Assembly (NCBI RefSeq): GCF_020884795.1
Contig: NZ_BBZF01000012.1
Span: 313,801-364,349 of the forward strand
DNA from: Micromonospora okii
GTDB taxonomy: Bacteria > Actinomycetota > Actinomycetes > Mycobacteriales > Micromonosporaceae
DNA: 50,549 nt
Reading direction: 5' to 3'
Of the stretch, positions 1-10,129 are shown piece after piece (position 1 is the stretch's first letter; every line of letters begins with the position of its first letter). A program made the translations under genes and the position numbers. Below the pieces are notes generated by a model. That model was not told the origin of the DNA and searched no databases. It saw only the letters and a list, made by a program, of their open reading frames with translations.

Positions 1-1
1 C

Positions 2-3000
2 CGCCCCGCCGACCGTCCGCTGCTGCTCGGCTCGATCAAGTCCAACATCGGCCACACCCAGGCCGCCGCCGGCGTCGCCGGCATCATCAAGATGGTCCTC
101 GCCCTGCGGTACGGCTTCCTGCCGCCGACCCTGCACGTCGACGAGCCCACCGACCAGGTGGACTGGGGCGTCGGCGCGGTGGAGCTGCTGACCGAGGGCC
201 GGGCGTGGCCGGTGACGGGCCGCCCCCGGCGGGCCGCCGTCTCCTCCTTCGGCATCAGCGGCACCAACGCGCACACCATCCTGGAGCAGGCCCCCGAGGC
301 AGCCGCGCCGGTCGCGCCGACCGGACCGGCCGAGCTGACCGCCCCGGCCGAGTCGGTCGAGCCGACCGCGTCGACCGAGCCGGTCGCGCCGGGCGGTGAG
401 CCGGGGGGTGAGCCGGGCCGGCTGCCCCTGGTGCCGGTGCTGCTGTCGGCGCGTACCCCGGCCGCCCTCGCCGCCCAGGCCGGGCCGTGGGCCGACCGGC
501 TCACCGGGCCGGACGCCCCGCCGCTGGTCGACGTCGGCTGGTCGTCGGCGGTGTCCCGGGCGGGCCTGGAGCACCGGGCCGTCGTCCTCGCCGCCGACCG
601 GGCGGCGCTGGACGCCGGGCTGCGGGCCCTCGGCTCCGGCGACGACTCGCCGCTGGTGGTCACCGGCGCGGTCGCCCCCCGGCCGAAGGTGGCGTACCTG
701 TTCTCCGGGCAGGGCGCGCAACGCCCCGGCATGGGCCGCGAGCTGGCCGAGGCGTTTCCCGTCTTCGCCGCCGCCCTCGACGAGGTCTGCGCCGTTCTCG
801 ACCCGCACCTGCCGGGGCCGCTGCGGCCCGTGCTGTTCGCCGAGCCCGGCACGCCCGGGGCGGCCCTGCTGGACCGCACCGAGTACACCCAGCCGGCGAT
901 CTTCGCCGTCGAGGTGGCGCTGTTCCGGCTGCTGTCGGCGTGGGGCGCGCGGCCCGACGCGGTCGCCGGGCACTCCATCGGCGAGTTCGCCGCCGCCCAC
1001 GCCGCCGGGGTGCTCACCCTGGCCGACGCCGCCGCGCTGGTCGCCGCCCGGGGCCGGCTCATGCAGGCCCTGCCCGACGGCGGGGCGATGTGGGCCGTCG
1101 CCGCCGCCGAGGCCGACGTGCTGGCCTCCCTCGGCGACCACGCCGACCGGGTGAGCGTCGCCGCCGTCAACGGCCCCGCCGCCGTGGTGCTCTCCGGGGC
1201 CGGCGACGCCGTCGAGGAGCTGGCCGCGCAGTGGTCGGCCCGGGGCGTACGCACCCGGCGGCTGGCCGTCAGCCACGCCTTCCACAGCCCGCTGATGGAT
1301 CCGGTGCTCGACGACCTCGCCGCCGTCGCCGCCCGGCTGGAGCACCGGGCCCCGACCGTGCCGATGGTCTCCACGGTCACCGGCGCGCCCGTCGACGCGG
1401 CCGGGCTGGGCGACCCGGCGTACTGGATGCGGCACGCCCGGCACGCCGTGCGCTTCGCCGACGCCGTCGCCGCCCTGCGGGCGCGGGGCTGCACCGCGTA
1501 CGTCGAGATCGGCCCCGACGGGGTGCTCACCGCCCTCGCCCGGACCGTCCTCGCCGGGGGCGCGCCGGCCGGCGGCCGGGAGCCGCTGGTCGTGCCCACC
1601 CTCCGCCGGGACCGGCCCGAGCCGGCCGCCCTGCTGCGGGCCGTCGCCGCGCTGCACGCCCACGGCGTCAGCCCCGACTGGTCCGCCCTGTACGCCGGCA
1701 CCGGCGCGCGGCGGGTCGACCTGCCCACGTACGTCTTCGACCGGCAGCGCTACTGGCCCGAGCCCCCGCCCTGGGCGACCGCCGCGGCCTTCGACGACAG
1801 CTCCGACGTGGAGCGCCGGTTCTGGGCGGCGGTCGAGGCCGAGGACCTCGACTCCCTGGCCCGCGAGCTGGACGTGGCGCGGGACCAGCCGTTCGGGGCG
1901 GTGCTGCCGGCGCTGTCGGCGTGGCGGCGGCGCGGGCGGGAACGCTCCCTGGTGGACGCCGCCCGGTACCGCACGACCTGGACCCCGCTGGCCGACGCGG
2001 CGGCGCGGCGGGAGCCCGGCCGCTGGCTGGCGCTGCTGCCCGCCCACCGGGCCGACGACCCCGGGCTGCGCGCCTGCGCCCGCGAGCTCGGCCCGGAGGC
2101 GGCCGTCGTCGCCGTCGACACCGCCGCCGACCCCGACGAGCTGGGCGGCCAACTCGCCGACGTGCTCGGCGGGGCGCTCGACGCGGGCGACGGCCCGCTG
2201 TCGATCCTGTCCTTCCTCGGGCTGGACGAGGCGCCCCACGCCGAGCAGCCGGCGCTGCCCCGTGGCCTGGCCGCGACCGTGCAGCTCCTCCAGGAACTCA
2301 CGGACACCGAGGCGGCGGCCCGGCTGTGGTGCGTCACCCAGGGCGCGGTCGGCGTCGGGGACGGCGACGTGCCCGTCAACCCCCGCCAGGCGTTGCTGTG
2401 GGGACTGGGTCGGGTGGCCGCGCTGGAGCAGCCGACCCGCTGGGGCGGGCTGGTCGACCTGCCGACCACGGTGGAGCCCGCCTCGGCGGCCCGCCTCGCC
2501 GACGTGCTCGCCGGCGGTCCCGCCGAGGACCAGCTCGCGATCCGCGACTCGGGCGTCCTGGCCTGCCGGGTCGTCCCGGCCGGCGGCGACGCCGACGGCG
2601 AGCCGTGGCGGCCCCGGGGCACCGTGCTGGTCACCGGCGGCACCGGCGCGCTCGGCGGGCACGTGGCCCGCTGGGTGGCCGGCGCCGGCGCGGAGCGCGT
2701 CGTGTTGACCAGCCGGCGCGGCGTCGACACCCCCGGCGCGGCGGAGCTGCTGGCCGAGCTGGACGCCCTCGGCGTGGAGTGCCGGGTCGCCCGGTGCGAC
2801 GCCGCCGACCGGGCCGGCATGACCGACCTGGTCGCCGAGCTGCGCCGCGACGGCCCCCCGCTGCGCGCCGTGGTGCACGCCGCCGGGGTCAACGAGCTGG
2901 TGCCCCTGGCCAACGTCACCGCCGAGGACCTCGCGTACGTGATCGCGCCGAAGCTGATCGGCGCCGAGCTGCTCGACGAGCTGCTCGACGGCGTCGAGCT

Positions 3001-3925
3001 GGACGCGTTCGTGCTCTTCTCGTCCATCGCCGCCGTGTGGGGCAGCGGCGGGCAGGGCGCGTACGCGGCCGGCAACGCCTACCTGGACGCGCTCGCGCAG
3101 CGGCGGCGCGGCCGGGGCCTGCCGGCCACCTCCGTGGCCTGGGGGCCGTGGACCGAGTCGGGCATGTTCGGCGACGGCGCCCCGGAGCAGTTGCGCCGCC
3201 GTGGCCTGCGGGTGATGCCGCCCGGCGTGGCCCTGGCCGGGCTGCGGCACGCGCTCGCCGTCGGCGACACCTGCGTCACCGTCGTCGACGTCGACTGGGC
3301 GCACTTCCACTCGCTGTTCACCGCGCTGCGGCCCAGCCCGCTGCTGGCCGACCTGCCGGCCGTGCGGGCGCTGAGCGCCGCTCCCGCCGAGGTGCCGGAC
3401 GCCCCCGCCGACCGGGACCTGCTCGCCGGGCTGCGGTCGCTGCCCGAGCCGGAGCGGCGGGCGGCGCTGCTGGAGATGGTCCGGGTGGACGCGGCGAAGG
3501 TGCTCGGCCACTCCTCCGGGGAGGTCATCGACACCGACCGGGGCTTCCTGGACCTCGGCTTCGACTCGCTGACCGCCGTGGAGCTGCGCAACCTGCTCAT
3601 CGCGGCGACCGGGCACGAGCTGTCCACCACGGTCGTCTTCGACTACCCGACGCCGGCCGGCCTCGCCGAGCACCTGCACGAGGAGCTGTTCGGCGACGCC
3701 GGAGCGGGCCCCGGCGACGGCGGCGACGAGGAGCGGGTGCGCCGGGTCCTCGCCGCGATACCCCTGGACCGGCTCCGCGAGGCCGGCCTGCTCGACCAGC
3801 TCCTCCAGCTCGGCCGCGCGGTCACCGGCCCGGCCGCCGCGCCGCCGCCCGCGCCCGAGGCGGAGATCAGCGAGCTGGACGTCGCCGGCCTGGTCCGGAT
3901 GGCCCTGGAAGGCACCGACTCGTGA
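2..3925 (+). CDS. Modular type I polyketide synthase, partial: (KS)-AT-KR-ACP
   Basis: The frame is open at the left edge, so the N-terminus is missing; 1307 residues are visible. It opens in the KS C-terminus (NIGHTQ histidine motif near residue 20). The AT has active-site Ser325 in GHSIGEF, and its HAFH motif at about residue 425 is the malonyl-CoA type rather than the methylmalonyl YASH. No DH or ER is seen. The KR has a TGGTGALGG nucleotide loop and Tyr1021. It lacks the LDD motif, has Trp eight residues before the Tyr and Gln at the position where A2 enzymes have His, so by the known rules it is A1-type and should give an L-configured hydroxyl. The ACP serine is Ser1189 (GFDSL). An acidic helical tail ending in LVRMALEG resembles a class 1 docking domain for the next protein, whose gene starts 25 nt downstream. 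The module therefore adds one malonyl unit and reduces it to a hydroxyl. Confidence 0.95.
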   Translation, partial: RPADRPLLLGSIKSNIGHTQAAAGVAGIIKMVLALRYGFLPPTLHVDEPTDQVDWGVGAVELLTEGRAWPVTGRPRRAAVSSFGISGTNAHTILEQAPEAAAPVAPTGPAELTAPAESVEPTASTEPVAPGGEPGGEPGRLPLVPVLLSARTPAALAAQAGPWADRLTGPDAPPLVDVGWSSAVSRAGLEHRAVVLAADRAALDAGLRALGSGDDSPLVVTGAVAPRPKVAYLFSGQGAQRPGMGRELAEAFPVFAAALDEVCAVLDPHLPGPLRPVLFAEPGTPGAALLDRTEYTQPAIFAVEVALFRLLSAWGARPDAVAGHSIGEFAAAHAAGVLTLADAAALVAARGRLMQALPDGGAMWAVAAAEADVLASLGDHADRVSVAAVNGPAAVVLSGAGDAVEELAAQWSARGVRTRRLAVSHAFHSPLMDPVLDDLAAVAARLEHRAPTVPMVSTVTGAPVDAAGLGDPAYWMRHARHAVRFADAVAALRARGCTAYVEIGPDGVLTALARTVLAGGAPAGGREPLVVPTLRRDRPEPAALLRAVAALHAHGVSPDWSALYAGTGARRVDLPTYVFDRQRYWPEPPPWATAAAFDDSSDVERRFWAAVEAEDLDSLARELDVARDQPFGAVLPALSAWRRRGRERSLVDAARYRTTWTPLADAAARREPGRWLALLPAHRADDPGLRACARELGPEAAVVAVDTAADPDELGGQLADVLGGALDAGDGPLSILSFLGLDEAPHAEQPALPRGLAATVQLLQELTDTEAAARLWCVTQGAVGVGDGDVPVNPRQALLWGLGRVAALEQPTRWGGLVDLPTTVEPASAARLADVLAGGPAEDQLAIRDSGVLACRVVPAGGDADGEPWRPRGTVLVTGGTGALGGHVARWVAGAGAERVVLTSRRGVDTPGAAELLAELDALGVECRVARCDAADRAGMTDLVAELRRDGPPLRAVVHAAGVNELVPLANVTAEDLAYVIAPKLIGAELLDELLDGVELDAFVLFSSIAAVWGSGGQGAYAAGNAYLDALAQRRRGRGLPATSVAWGPWTESGMFGDGAPEQLRRRGLRVMPPGVALAGLRHALAVGDTCVTVVDVDWAHFHSLFTALRPSPLLADLPAVRALSAAPAEVPDAPADRDLLAGLRSLPEPERRAALLEMVRVDAAKVLGHSSGEVIDTDRGFLDLGFDSLTAVELRNLLIAATGHELSTTVVFDYPTPAGLAEHLHEELFGDAGAGPGDGGDEERVRRVLAAIPLDRLREAGLLDQLLQLGRAVTGPAAAPPPAPEAEISELDVAGLVRMALEGTDS

Positions 3926-3950
3926 CCCGGCTGGCCGCAAGGAGCCCCCG

Positions 3951-6900
3951 ATGAGCGTCTCACTGGACGAGGTCGTCAGCGCGCTGCGCGCGTCGCTGCT
4001 GGACAACCAGAAGCTGCGCCAGCAGAACCAGCAGCTCACCGCCGCGCTCGGCGAGCCGGTGGCGATCATCGGGATGAGCTGCCGGTTCCCCGGCGGGGTC
4101 GGCTCGCCGGAGCAACTGTGGGACCTGGTCGCCGCCGGCACCGACGCGATGGGGCCGTTCCCCACCGACCGGGGCTGGCTCCTCGACGCGCTCTACGACA
4201 CCGACCCGGCCAGCCGGGGCACCTCGTACGTGCGCGACGGCGGGTTCCTGCACGACGCCGGGGACTTCGACCCCGCGTTCTTCGGCATCAGCCCCCGCGA
4301 GGCCATCGCCATGGACCCGCAGCAGCGGCTGCTGCTGGAGGCCGCCTGGGAGGCGTTCGAGACCGCCGGAATCGACCCCACCACCCTGCGCGGGGCGCCC
4401 ACCGGCGTCTACGCGGCCACCAGCAGCCAGGGCGACTACGCGGCCCTGCTGACCGGGGCGGGCGACGGCGTCGAGGGCTACCTCGGCACCGGCAGCGCCG
4501 CCGCCGTGGCCAGCGGCCGGATCTCGTACGCCCTGGGGCTGGAGGGGCCGGCGGTCACCGTGGACACCGCCTGCTCGTCGTCGCTGGTCGCGCTGCACCT
4601 GGCCTGCCAGGCGCTGCGGCTCGGCGAGTGCACCCTGGCGCTGGCCGGCGGGGTGTCGGTGATGGCCACCCCGACGGTCTTCGTGGAGTTCTCCCGCCAG
4701 CGGGGCCTCTCCACCGACGGGCGGTGCAAGTCGTTCGCCGCCGCCGCCGACGGCACCGGCTGGTCGGAGGGCGTCGGGATGCTGCTCGTGGAGCGGCTCT
4801 CCGACGCCCGCCGCAACGGCCACCCGGTCCTGGCCGTGGTGCGGGGCAGCGCCGTGAACCAGGACGGCGCGAGCAGCGGGCTGACCGCCCCGAACGGCCC
4901 CTCCCAGCGCCGGGTGATCCGGCAGGCCCTCGCCAACGCCGGGTTGACCGCCGGTGAGGTCGACGTGGTGGAGGCGCACGGCACGGGCACGACGCTCGGC
5001 GACCCGATCGAGGCGCAGGCGCTGATCGCGACGTACGGGCAGGACCGGCCCGTCGACCGGCCGCTGTGGTTGGGGTCGGTGAAGTCGAACATCGGGCACA
5101 CGCAGGCCGCTGCCGGGGTGGCCGGGGTGATCAAGATGGTCCTCGCGATGCGGCACGGGGTGCTGCCGCCGACCCTGCACGTGGACGCGCCCACCCCGCA
5201 CGTCGACTGGTCGGCGGGCGCGGTGGCCCTGCTCACCGAGAGCAGCCCGTGGCCGGAGACCGGCGGGCCGCGCCGGGCCGGGGTCTCCGCGTTCGGGGTC
5301 AGCGGCACCAACGCGCACGCCATCATCGAGCAGGCCGACCCCGCCGACGCCCCGCCCGCCCGGCCCGCCGGGACGCCCGCCCCGGCGGGGCCGTGGATCG
5401 TCTCCGCCCGCTCCGCCCCGGCGTTGGCCGGGCAGGCGCGCCGGCTGCTGGACCACCTGGCCGCCCACCCCGACCTGCGCCCGGCCGACGTGGCGTACTC
5501 GCTGCTCACCACCCGGGCGGCGCTGCCGCACCGGGCGGCGGTGACCGGCGCCGACGCCGACGCGCTGCGCGCCGGCCTGCGGGCCGTCGCCGAGGACCGG
5601 CCCGCCCCCGACGTGGTACGCGGCGTGGCCCGCCCCGGCGGCAAGCTCGCCTTCCTCTTCGCCGGGCAGGGCGCGCAGCGCCCCGGCATGGGCGTCGAGC
5701 TGCACCGCCGCTTCCCGGTCTTCGCCGCCGCCTTCGACGAGGTCGCCGCCGAACTCGACCGGCACCTGACCCGCCCGCTGCGGGAGGTGGCCTTCGCCGC
5801 CCCCGGCACGCCCGAGGCCGCCCTGCTGGACCGCACCGAGTTCACCCAGCCGGCGCTGTTCGCGTACGAGGTGGCCGCGTACCGGCTGGTCACCGCCTGG
5901 GGGGCGCGCCCGGCGTTCCTCCTCGGCCACTCGGTCGGCGAGCTGGCCGCCGCGCACGTCGCCGGGGTGCTGTCGCTGCCCGACGCCGCCGCCCTCGTCG
6001 CCGCCCGGGGCCGGCTCATGCAGGCGCTGCCCGACGGCGGGGCGATGCTGGCGGTGCGGGCCTCCGAGGCCGAGGTGGCCCCGCTGCTCGACGACGCCGT
6101 CGCCCTGGCCGCCGTGAACGGCCCCGCCTCGGTGGTGCTCTCCGGCGACGCCGACGCCGTGCGCGCGGCCGGCGAACGCCTCGCCGCGCAGGGCCGGCGC
6201 ACCCGCCCGCTGCGGGTCGGGCACGCCTTCCACTCCGCCCGGATGGACGCCGTGCTGGCCGACTTCCGGGTGGTCGCGGAGAAGGCCACCTGGCACCCGC
6301 CGGCCGTGCCGCTGGTCTCCGACCGCACCGGCGCGCTGCTCACCGCCGGGGAGGCCACCGACCCCGGCTACTGGGTCGACCACGTCCGGGACACCGTGCG
6401 CTTCCACGCCGGGATGACCACCCTCGCCGCCGCCGGGGCCGGCACCTTCCTGGAGCTGGGCCCCGACGGCGCGCTCACCGCGCTGGGCCGGGAGTGCCTG
6501 CCCGACGCCGACGCGGCGGCGTTCGTGCCCCTCGGCCGCCGGAACCAGCCGGAGGCGGAGACGCTGCTCGCCGCGCTGGCCGCCGTCGACCTGCGCGGCG
6601 GCGGCGTCGACTGGGCCGCCCTCTTCGCCGGCACCGACGCCGCCCGCGTCGCGCTGCCCACCTACGCGTTCCACCACGAGCGGTACTGGCCCGACCCGGT
6701 GGCCCTCGAACTGGGCCAGCGGGCGGCGCAGGCCGCCGCCGACGGGGAGTTCTGGGCCGCCGTCGACGCCGACGAGCCCGCCGCCCTGGCCGCCGTCCTC
6801 GGCGTCGACGCCGGCCGACGGGACGCCGTGGCCGAGCTGCTGCCCGACCTCGCCGCGTACCGGCAGCGCCACCGCGCCGAGCCCGAGGCGGCGGCGGACG

Positions 6901-8108
6901 GCGGGAACGGCCCGGCCGGCGTCGCGGCGACCGACCCGGCCCGCGTGCTGCGCGACCGGCTGGCCGCCAGCTCGCCCGCCGACCGGCACCGCATCCTGCT
7001 CGACCTGGTCCGGGGGCACGCCGCCACCGTGCTCGGGCACCGGACGCCCGGGTCGATCGAGGCGGATCGGGACTTCCTGGAGCTGGGCTTCGACTCGCTG
7101 ACCGCGCTGGAGCTGCGTGACGCGCTGGCCCAGGACACCGGGGCGGAGCTGTCGGCCACCCTGCTGTTCGACCACCCCACCCCGACGGCGCTGGCCGGGC
7201 ACCTGCTCGCCCAGGTCCTCGGCGCGGGCGCGGTCGCCGACGCGGCGGCCGGCCCCGGCGAGGCCACCCCGGAGGGGGCCGGCGGGCTCCTCGGCGGCCT
7301 GTTCCGCCAGCCGAAGGCCCGCGAGGACGCCGCCGGGTACGCCGAGCTGCTGGTCAAGCTCGCCCAGTTCCGCCCCAGCTTCACCGAGCCGGCCCAGCTC
7401 ACCCGCCCGGCCGGCATCCTCCGGCTGGCCCAGGGCGAGGCCGGCGCGACCCCGGTGGTGTGCTGCTGCACCATGTCCCTGCTCGCCGGCCCGCACGAGT
7501 ACGCCCGCCTCGCCGCCGGCTTCCGGGGCCGCCGCGACCTGTGGGCGCTGCCCAACCCGGGCTTCGGGGTGGGCGAGGAGCTGCCCGCCGACCTGGGCGC
7601 GCTGCTACGGGTGCACGCGGACACCGTGCTGCGCGCCGTGGGCGACGGCCCGTTCGTGCTGGCCGGGCACTCCGGGGGCGCGATGGTGGCCAACGTGGTC
7701 GCCCGGGAGCTGGAGCGCCAGGGCCGCCCCCCGGCCGCCGTGGTGCTGATGGACACGTACCCGGCCGACAGCGAGGTGCTCGGCGGCTGGACGTCGCAAC
7801 TGCTCGACGGGATGGTCGGGCGGGACACCGCCTACACCCCGATGGACGACTACCGGACCACCGCGTGGGCGGGCTACCTGCCGCTGTTCCTGGACTGGCA
7901 GCCCGCGCCGATGGCGTCGCCGACGCTGCTGGTGCGGGCCAGCGAGCCGCTCGGGCAGTGGCAGGGCGAGCCCGACGGGTGGCGGTCCCGGTGGCCGTAC
8001 CCGCACGAGGCGGTCGACGCGGCCGGCGACCACTTCACGATGGTCGGCGAGCGGGGGCCGGACCTGGCCGTCGCCGTGCACGGGTGGCTGGCCGCGCGGG
8101 GCCTGTGA
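3951..8108 (+). CDS. Terminal type I polyketide synthase: KS-AT-ACP-TE
   Basis: 1385 residues, ATG preceded by AAGGAG. The first 35 residues form a Gln/Asn-rich coiled-coil docking helix, followed by the KS start ([15 protein letters not shown]). KS catalytic residues are visible: Cys208 in TACSSS, His in EAHGTGT, His in NIGHTQ. The AT has Ser661 (GHSVGE) and HAFH at residue 758, so malonyl specificity is inferred. The ACP serine is Ser1049. A type I thioesterase forms the C-terminus, with triad Ser1241 (GHSGG), Asp1268 (MDTYP) and His1361 (GDHF). There is no KR: the segment between AT and ACP keeps only the linker that usually precedes a KR. The module should therefore extend with malonyl without reduction, and the TE would release a chain with a 3-keto group and no 2-methyl branch. 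Whether release is by cyclisation or hydrolysis cannot be told from sequence. Confidence 0.96.
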   Translation: MSVSLDEVVSALRASLLDNQKLRQQNQQLTAALGEPVAIIGMSCRFPGGVGSPEQLWDLVAAGTDAMGPFPTDRGWLLDALYDTDPASRGTSYVRDGGFLHDAGDFDPAFFGISPREAIAMDPQQRLLLEAAWEAFETAGIDPTTLRGAPTGVYAATSSQGDYAALLTGAGDGVEGYLGTGSAAAVASGRISYALGLEGPAVTVDTACSSSLVALHLACQALRLGECTLALAGGVSVMATPTVFVEFSRQRGLSTDGRCKSFAAAADGTGWSEGVGMLLVERLSDARRNGHPVLAVVRGSAVNQDGASSGLTAPNGPSQRRVIRQALANAGLTAGEVDVVEAHGTGTTLGDPIEAQALIATYGQDRPVDRPLWLGSVKSNIGHTQAAAGVAGVIKMVLAMRHGVLPPTLHVDAPTPHVDWSAGAVALLTESSPWPETGGPRRAGVSAFGVSGTNAHAIIEQADPADAPPARPAGTPAPAGPWIVSARSAPALAGQARRLLDHLAAHPDLRPADVAYSLLTTRAALPHRAAVTGADADALRAGLRAVAEDRPAPDVVRGVARPGGKLAFLFAGQGAQRPGMGVELHRRFPVFAAAFDEVAAELDRHLTRPLREVAFAAPGTPEAALLDRTEFTQPALFAYEVAAYRLVTAWGARPAFLLGHSVGELAAAHVAGVLSLPDAAALVAARGRLMQALPDGGAMLAVRASEAEVAPLLDDAVALAAVNGPASVVLSGDADAVRAAGERLAAQGRRTRPLRVGHAFHSARMDAVLADFRVVAEKATWHPPAVPLVSDRTGALLTAGEATDPGYWVDHVRDTVRFHAGMTTLAAAGAGTFLELGPDGALTALGRECLPDADAAAFVPLGRRNQPEAETLLAALAAVDLRGGGVDWAALFAGTDAARVALPTYAFHHERYWPDPVALELGQRAAQAAADGEFWAAVDADEPAALAAVLGVDAGRRDAVAELLPDLAAYRQRHRAEPEAAADGGNGPAGVAATDPARVLRDRLAASSPADRHRILLDLVRGHAATVLGHRTPGSIEADRDFLELGFDSLTALELRDALAQDTGAELSATLLFDHPTPTALAGHLLAQVLGAGAVADAAAGPGEATPEGAGGLLGGLFRQPKAREDAAGYAELLVKLAQFRPSFTEPAQLTRPAGILRLAQGEAGATPVVCCCTMSLLAGPHEYARLAAGFRGRRDLWALPNPGFGVGEELPADLGALLRVHADTVLRAVGDGPFVLAGHSGGAMVANVVARELERQGRPPAAVVLMDTYPADSEVLGGWTSQLLDGMVGRDTAYTPMDDYRTTAWAGYLPLFLDWQPAPMASPTLLVRASEPLGQWQGEPDGWRSRWPYPHEAVDAAGDHFTMVGERGPDLAVAVHGWLAARGL

Positions 8109-8134
8109 AGCGGCCCCCGGCCGCCGGCGGCGCG

Positions 8135-8161
8135 CCCCTGGCGTGCCCCTAGCGGCCCCTA
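8135..8161. promoter_or_regulatory. Phased CCCCTA direct repeats before the ABC exporter (candidate LAL operator)
   Basis: CCCCTG at 8135, CCCCTA at 8146 and CCCCTA at 8156 stand 11 and 10 bp apart, about one helical turn. They lie in the 104-bp gap between the PKS stop and the exporter GTG. The same hexamer, or its complement TAGGGG, recurs at the other LAL-locus promoters listed below. MalT, the model for the LAL family, binds short GGGG-containing direct repeats, which fits but does not prove the assignment. Confidence 0.45.
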
Positions 8162-8212
8162 TCGCAACGAGGACATCTGTCCCATCAGGAACCAGGACGG
8201 GAGCATGGCGAC

Positions 8213-9244
8213 GTGGACGAGGCAGTGGTGGTGGAGGAGCTGGTCAAGCAGTACCAGCCCAACATGCCACCGGCGGTGGACGGACTGAGCTTCTCGGTCG
8301 CCGCGGGTGAGGTCTTCGGTCTGCTCGGGCCGAACGGCGCGGGCAAGACCACGACGATCGGGGTGCTGACGACCCGGGTGCGGGCCACCTCGGGGCGGGC
8401 GGTCGTCTGCGGGGCGGACGTGGCCCGCTCGCCGGCCGCGGCCCGGCAGTTGCTGGCGGTGGTGCCGCAGCGGGTGAACCTGGACCGGGCGCTGACCGTC
8501 CGGCAGAACCTGCTGTTCCACTCCGCGTACCACCGGGTGTCCCGGTCGGTGCGCACGAAGCGGGCGGACGAGCTGCTGGAGCAGATGGGGCTCAAGGACT
8601 TCGCGAACGCGCGCACCGACTTCCTCTCCGGTGGCCTGGCGCAGCGCACCATGATCGCCCGGGCGCTGATGCACGCGCCCCGGGTGCTCTTCCTGGACGA
8701 GCCCTCCGGCGGCCTCGACCCGCAGTCCCGGCTCTTCGTGCACGACCGCATCGCCGAGCTGAAGCGGGCCGGGGTCACCGTCGTGGTGACCACCCACGAC
8801 ATGGACGAGGCGGAGAAGCTCTGCGACCGGGTCGGCATCGTCGACCACGGCCGGCTGCTCACCCTGGACACCCCGGCCGCGTTGACCCGCACCCTGCCGG
8901 GCAGCAGCACGCTGACCCTGGTCGTCTCGGCCGGCGCCCCCGCCGAGGAGGTGCAGGCCGCCCTCGGCAACGTGCCCGACATCGAGCGCGTCGAGCGGCT
9001 GCGGGCCGGCGGCGCGCCCGGCGGGATGCCGATGTTCCCCGGCCTGCCGCCGGCCCCGGAGGCCCCCGCCGACCCGGACGCCACGCTCTCCTTCCGCCTC
9101 TACACCGGCACCGCGCCGGCCAACGCCGTGCCGATGGCGTTGAAGATCCTCGCCGACCTGGGCTGCGAGGTCCGCGACCTCAGCATCGGCCAGCCGAGCC
9201 TCGAAGACGTCTTCATCCACCTGACCGGGAAGGAACTTCGGTGA
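8213..9244 (+). CDS. ABC transporter ATP-binding protein, DrrA-like
   Basis: 343 residues. The GTG start at 8213 has a GGACGGGAG ribosome-binding region about 10 nt upstream. The Walker A is GPNGAGKTT, the ABC signature is LSGGLAQR and the Walker B is VLFLDEPSGGLD, followed by an H-loop in VVTTHDMDEAEKL. The C-terminal accessory region, with a Gly/Pro-rich insertion (GGAPGGMPMFPG), is typical of the drug-resistance (DRA) subfamily. It energises the permease encoded next, with which it overlaps by 4 nt (GTGA). Directly downstream of the terminal PKS gene, it is inferred to export the polyketide and provide self-resistance. Confidence 0.93.
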   Translation: MDEAVVVEELVKQYQPNMPPAVDGLSFSVAAGEVFGLLGPNGAGKTTTIGVLTTRVRATSGRAVVCGADVARSPAAARQLLAVVPQRVNLDRALTVRQNLLFHSAYHRVSRSVRTKRADELLEQMGLKDFANARTDFLSGGLAQRTMIARALMHAPRVLFLDEPSGGLDPQSRLFVHDRIAELKRAGVTVVVTTHDMDEAEKLCDRVGIVDHGRLLTLDTPAALTRTLPGSSTLTLVVSAGAPAEEVQAALGNVPDIERVERLRAGGAPGGMPMFPGLPPAPEAPADPDATLSFRLYTGTAPANAVPMALKILADLGCEVRDLSIGQPSLEDVFIHLTGKELR

Positions 9245-10074
9245 GCGTCACCGCACCCGTCGCCCCGTCCACCGGGGTCGCGCCGGCCGCACCGGTGCGC
9301 GTGCTGGAGCAGCTCGCCACCTTCCGGGCGGTGCTCTGGCGCGACCTCTTCGTCACCAGCCGGGAGCTGGGCGCGTTCGGCGCCCAGGTGTTCCTCCAAC
9401 CGCTGTTCATGCTGCTGATCTTCGGCAAGGTGCTGACCAGCCTCGGCTACGCCAGCAACGACTTCGCCAACGTGCTGCTGCCCGGCGTGATCGCGCTCAA
9501 CGCGTTCCTGATCGGCCTGGAGAACACCGCCCTGCCGCTGGTGATGGACTTCTCCTTCACCCGGGAGATCGAGGACCGGCTGCTCTCGCCGATGGCGATT
9601 CCGCTGGTCGCCTTCGAGAAGATCGTCTTCGGCGCGGTCCGGGGCGTGATCGCCGGCCTCGTGCTGATCCCGATCGGCATGCTCATGCTCGGCGTCACCT
9701 GGCCGCTGTCCACGCTGCTGCCCGTGCTCGGGGTGCTGGTGGCCGGGGCGATGGTCGGCGCGGCCATGGGCCTGACGTTCGGCACGCTGGTGCCGCCGCA
9801 CCGCATCCAGGTCATGTTCACCGTCATCATGACGCCGCTGATGTTTACCGGCGCCACCCAGTTCCCGCTGCGCGCCCTGGACTCGCTGCCCTGGTTCCAG
9901 TGGATCTGCGCGCTCAACCCGCTCACCTACGTCAGCGAGGCCACCCGGTCGCTGGTCGCCCCGCCCGGGGTGCAGTCGGTGCCGCTCTGGCTGGACCTGA
10001 CCGTCCTCGCCGGGGTGTTCGTGCTGTTCAGCGTGATCGGCATCCGCGGCTTCATGCGGCGGGCGATGGACTGA
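9241..10074 (+). CDS. ABC-2 type transporter permease, DrrB-like
   Basis: 277 residues, GTG start inside the stop of the ATPase gene (GTGA overlap), implying translational coupling. A cytoplasmic N-terminus is followed by about six hydrophobic segments, including FLQPLFMLLIFGKVL and AGVFVLFSVIGIRGF, the ABC-2 membrane layout. The segment LNPLTYVSEATRSLV is typical of the antibiotic-exporter group. It is the membrane half of the exporter formed with the preceding ATPase. An 18-bp perfect hairpin follows 8 bp after its stop. Confidence 0.93.
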   Translation: MSVTAPVAPSTGVAPAAPVRVLEQLATFRAVLWRDLFVTSRELGAFGAQVFLQPLFMLLIFGKVLTSLGYASNDFANVLLPGVIALNAFLIGLENTALPLVMDFSFTREIEDRLLSPMAIPLVAFEKIVFGAVRGVIAGLVLIPIGMLMLGVTWPLSTLLPVLGVLVAGAMVGAAMGLTFGTLVPPHRIQVMFTVIMTPLMFTGATQFPLRALDSLPWFQWICALNPLTYVSEATRSLVAPPGVQSVPLWLDLTVLAGVFVLFSVIGIRGFMRRAMD

Positions 10075-10082
10075 CGCGACGT

Positions 10083-10124
10083 ACGCACGAAAAAGGGGGG
10101 CCCCGCCCCCCCTTTTTCGTGCGT
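10083..10124. terminator. Bidirectional intrinsic terminator
   Basis: An 18-bp perfect inverted repeat (10083-10100 with 10107-10124) around a 6-nt loop. It has A5 and T5 tracts inside the arms, so either strand ends in a U-run. It lies between the convergent permease and LAL genes. Confidence 0.9.
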
Positions 10125-10129
10125 GTCGC

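Noticed and set aside
3960..7496. 1178-codon minus-strand frame opposite the second PKS
   Set aside because: A GC-rich antisense shadow with low-complexity Gly/Arg/Val content; the plus strand has complete PKS motifs.
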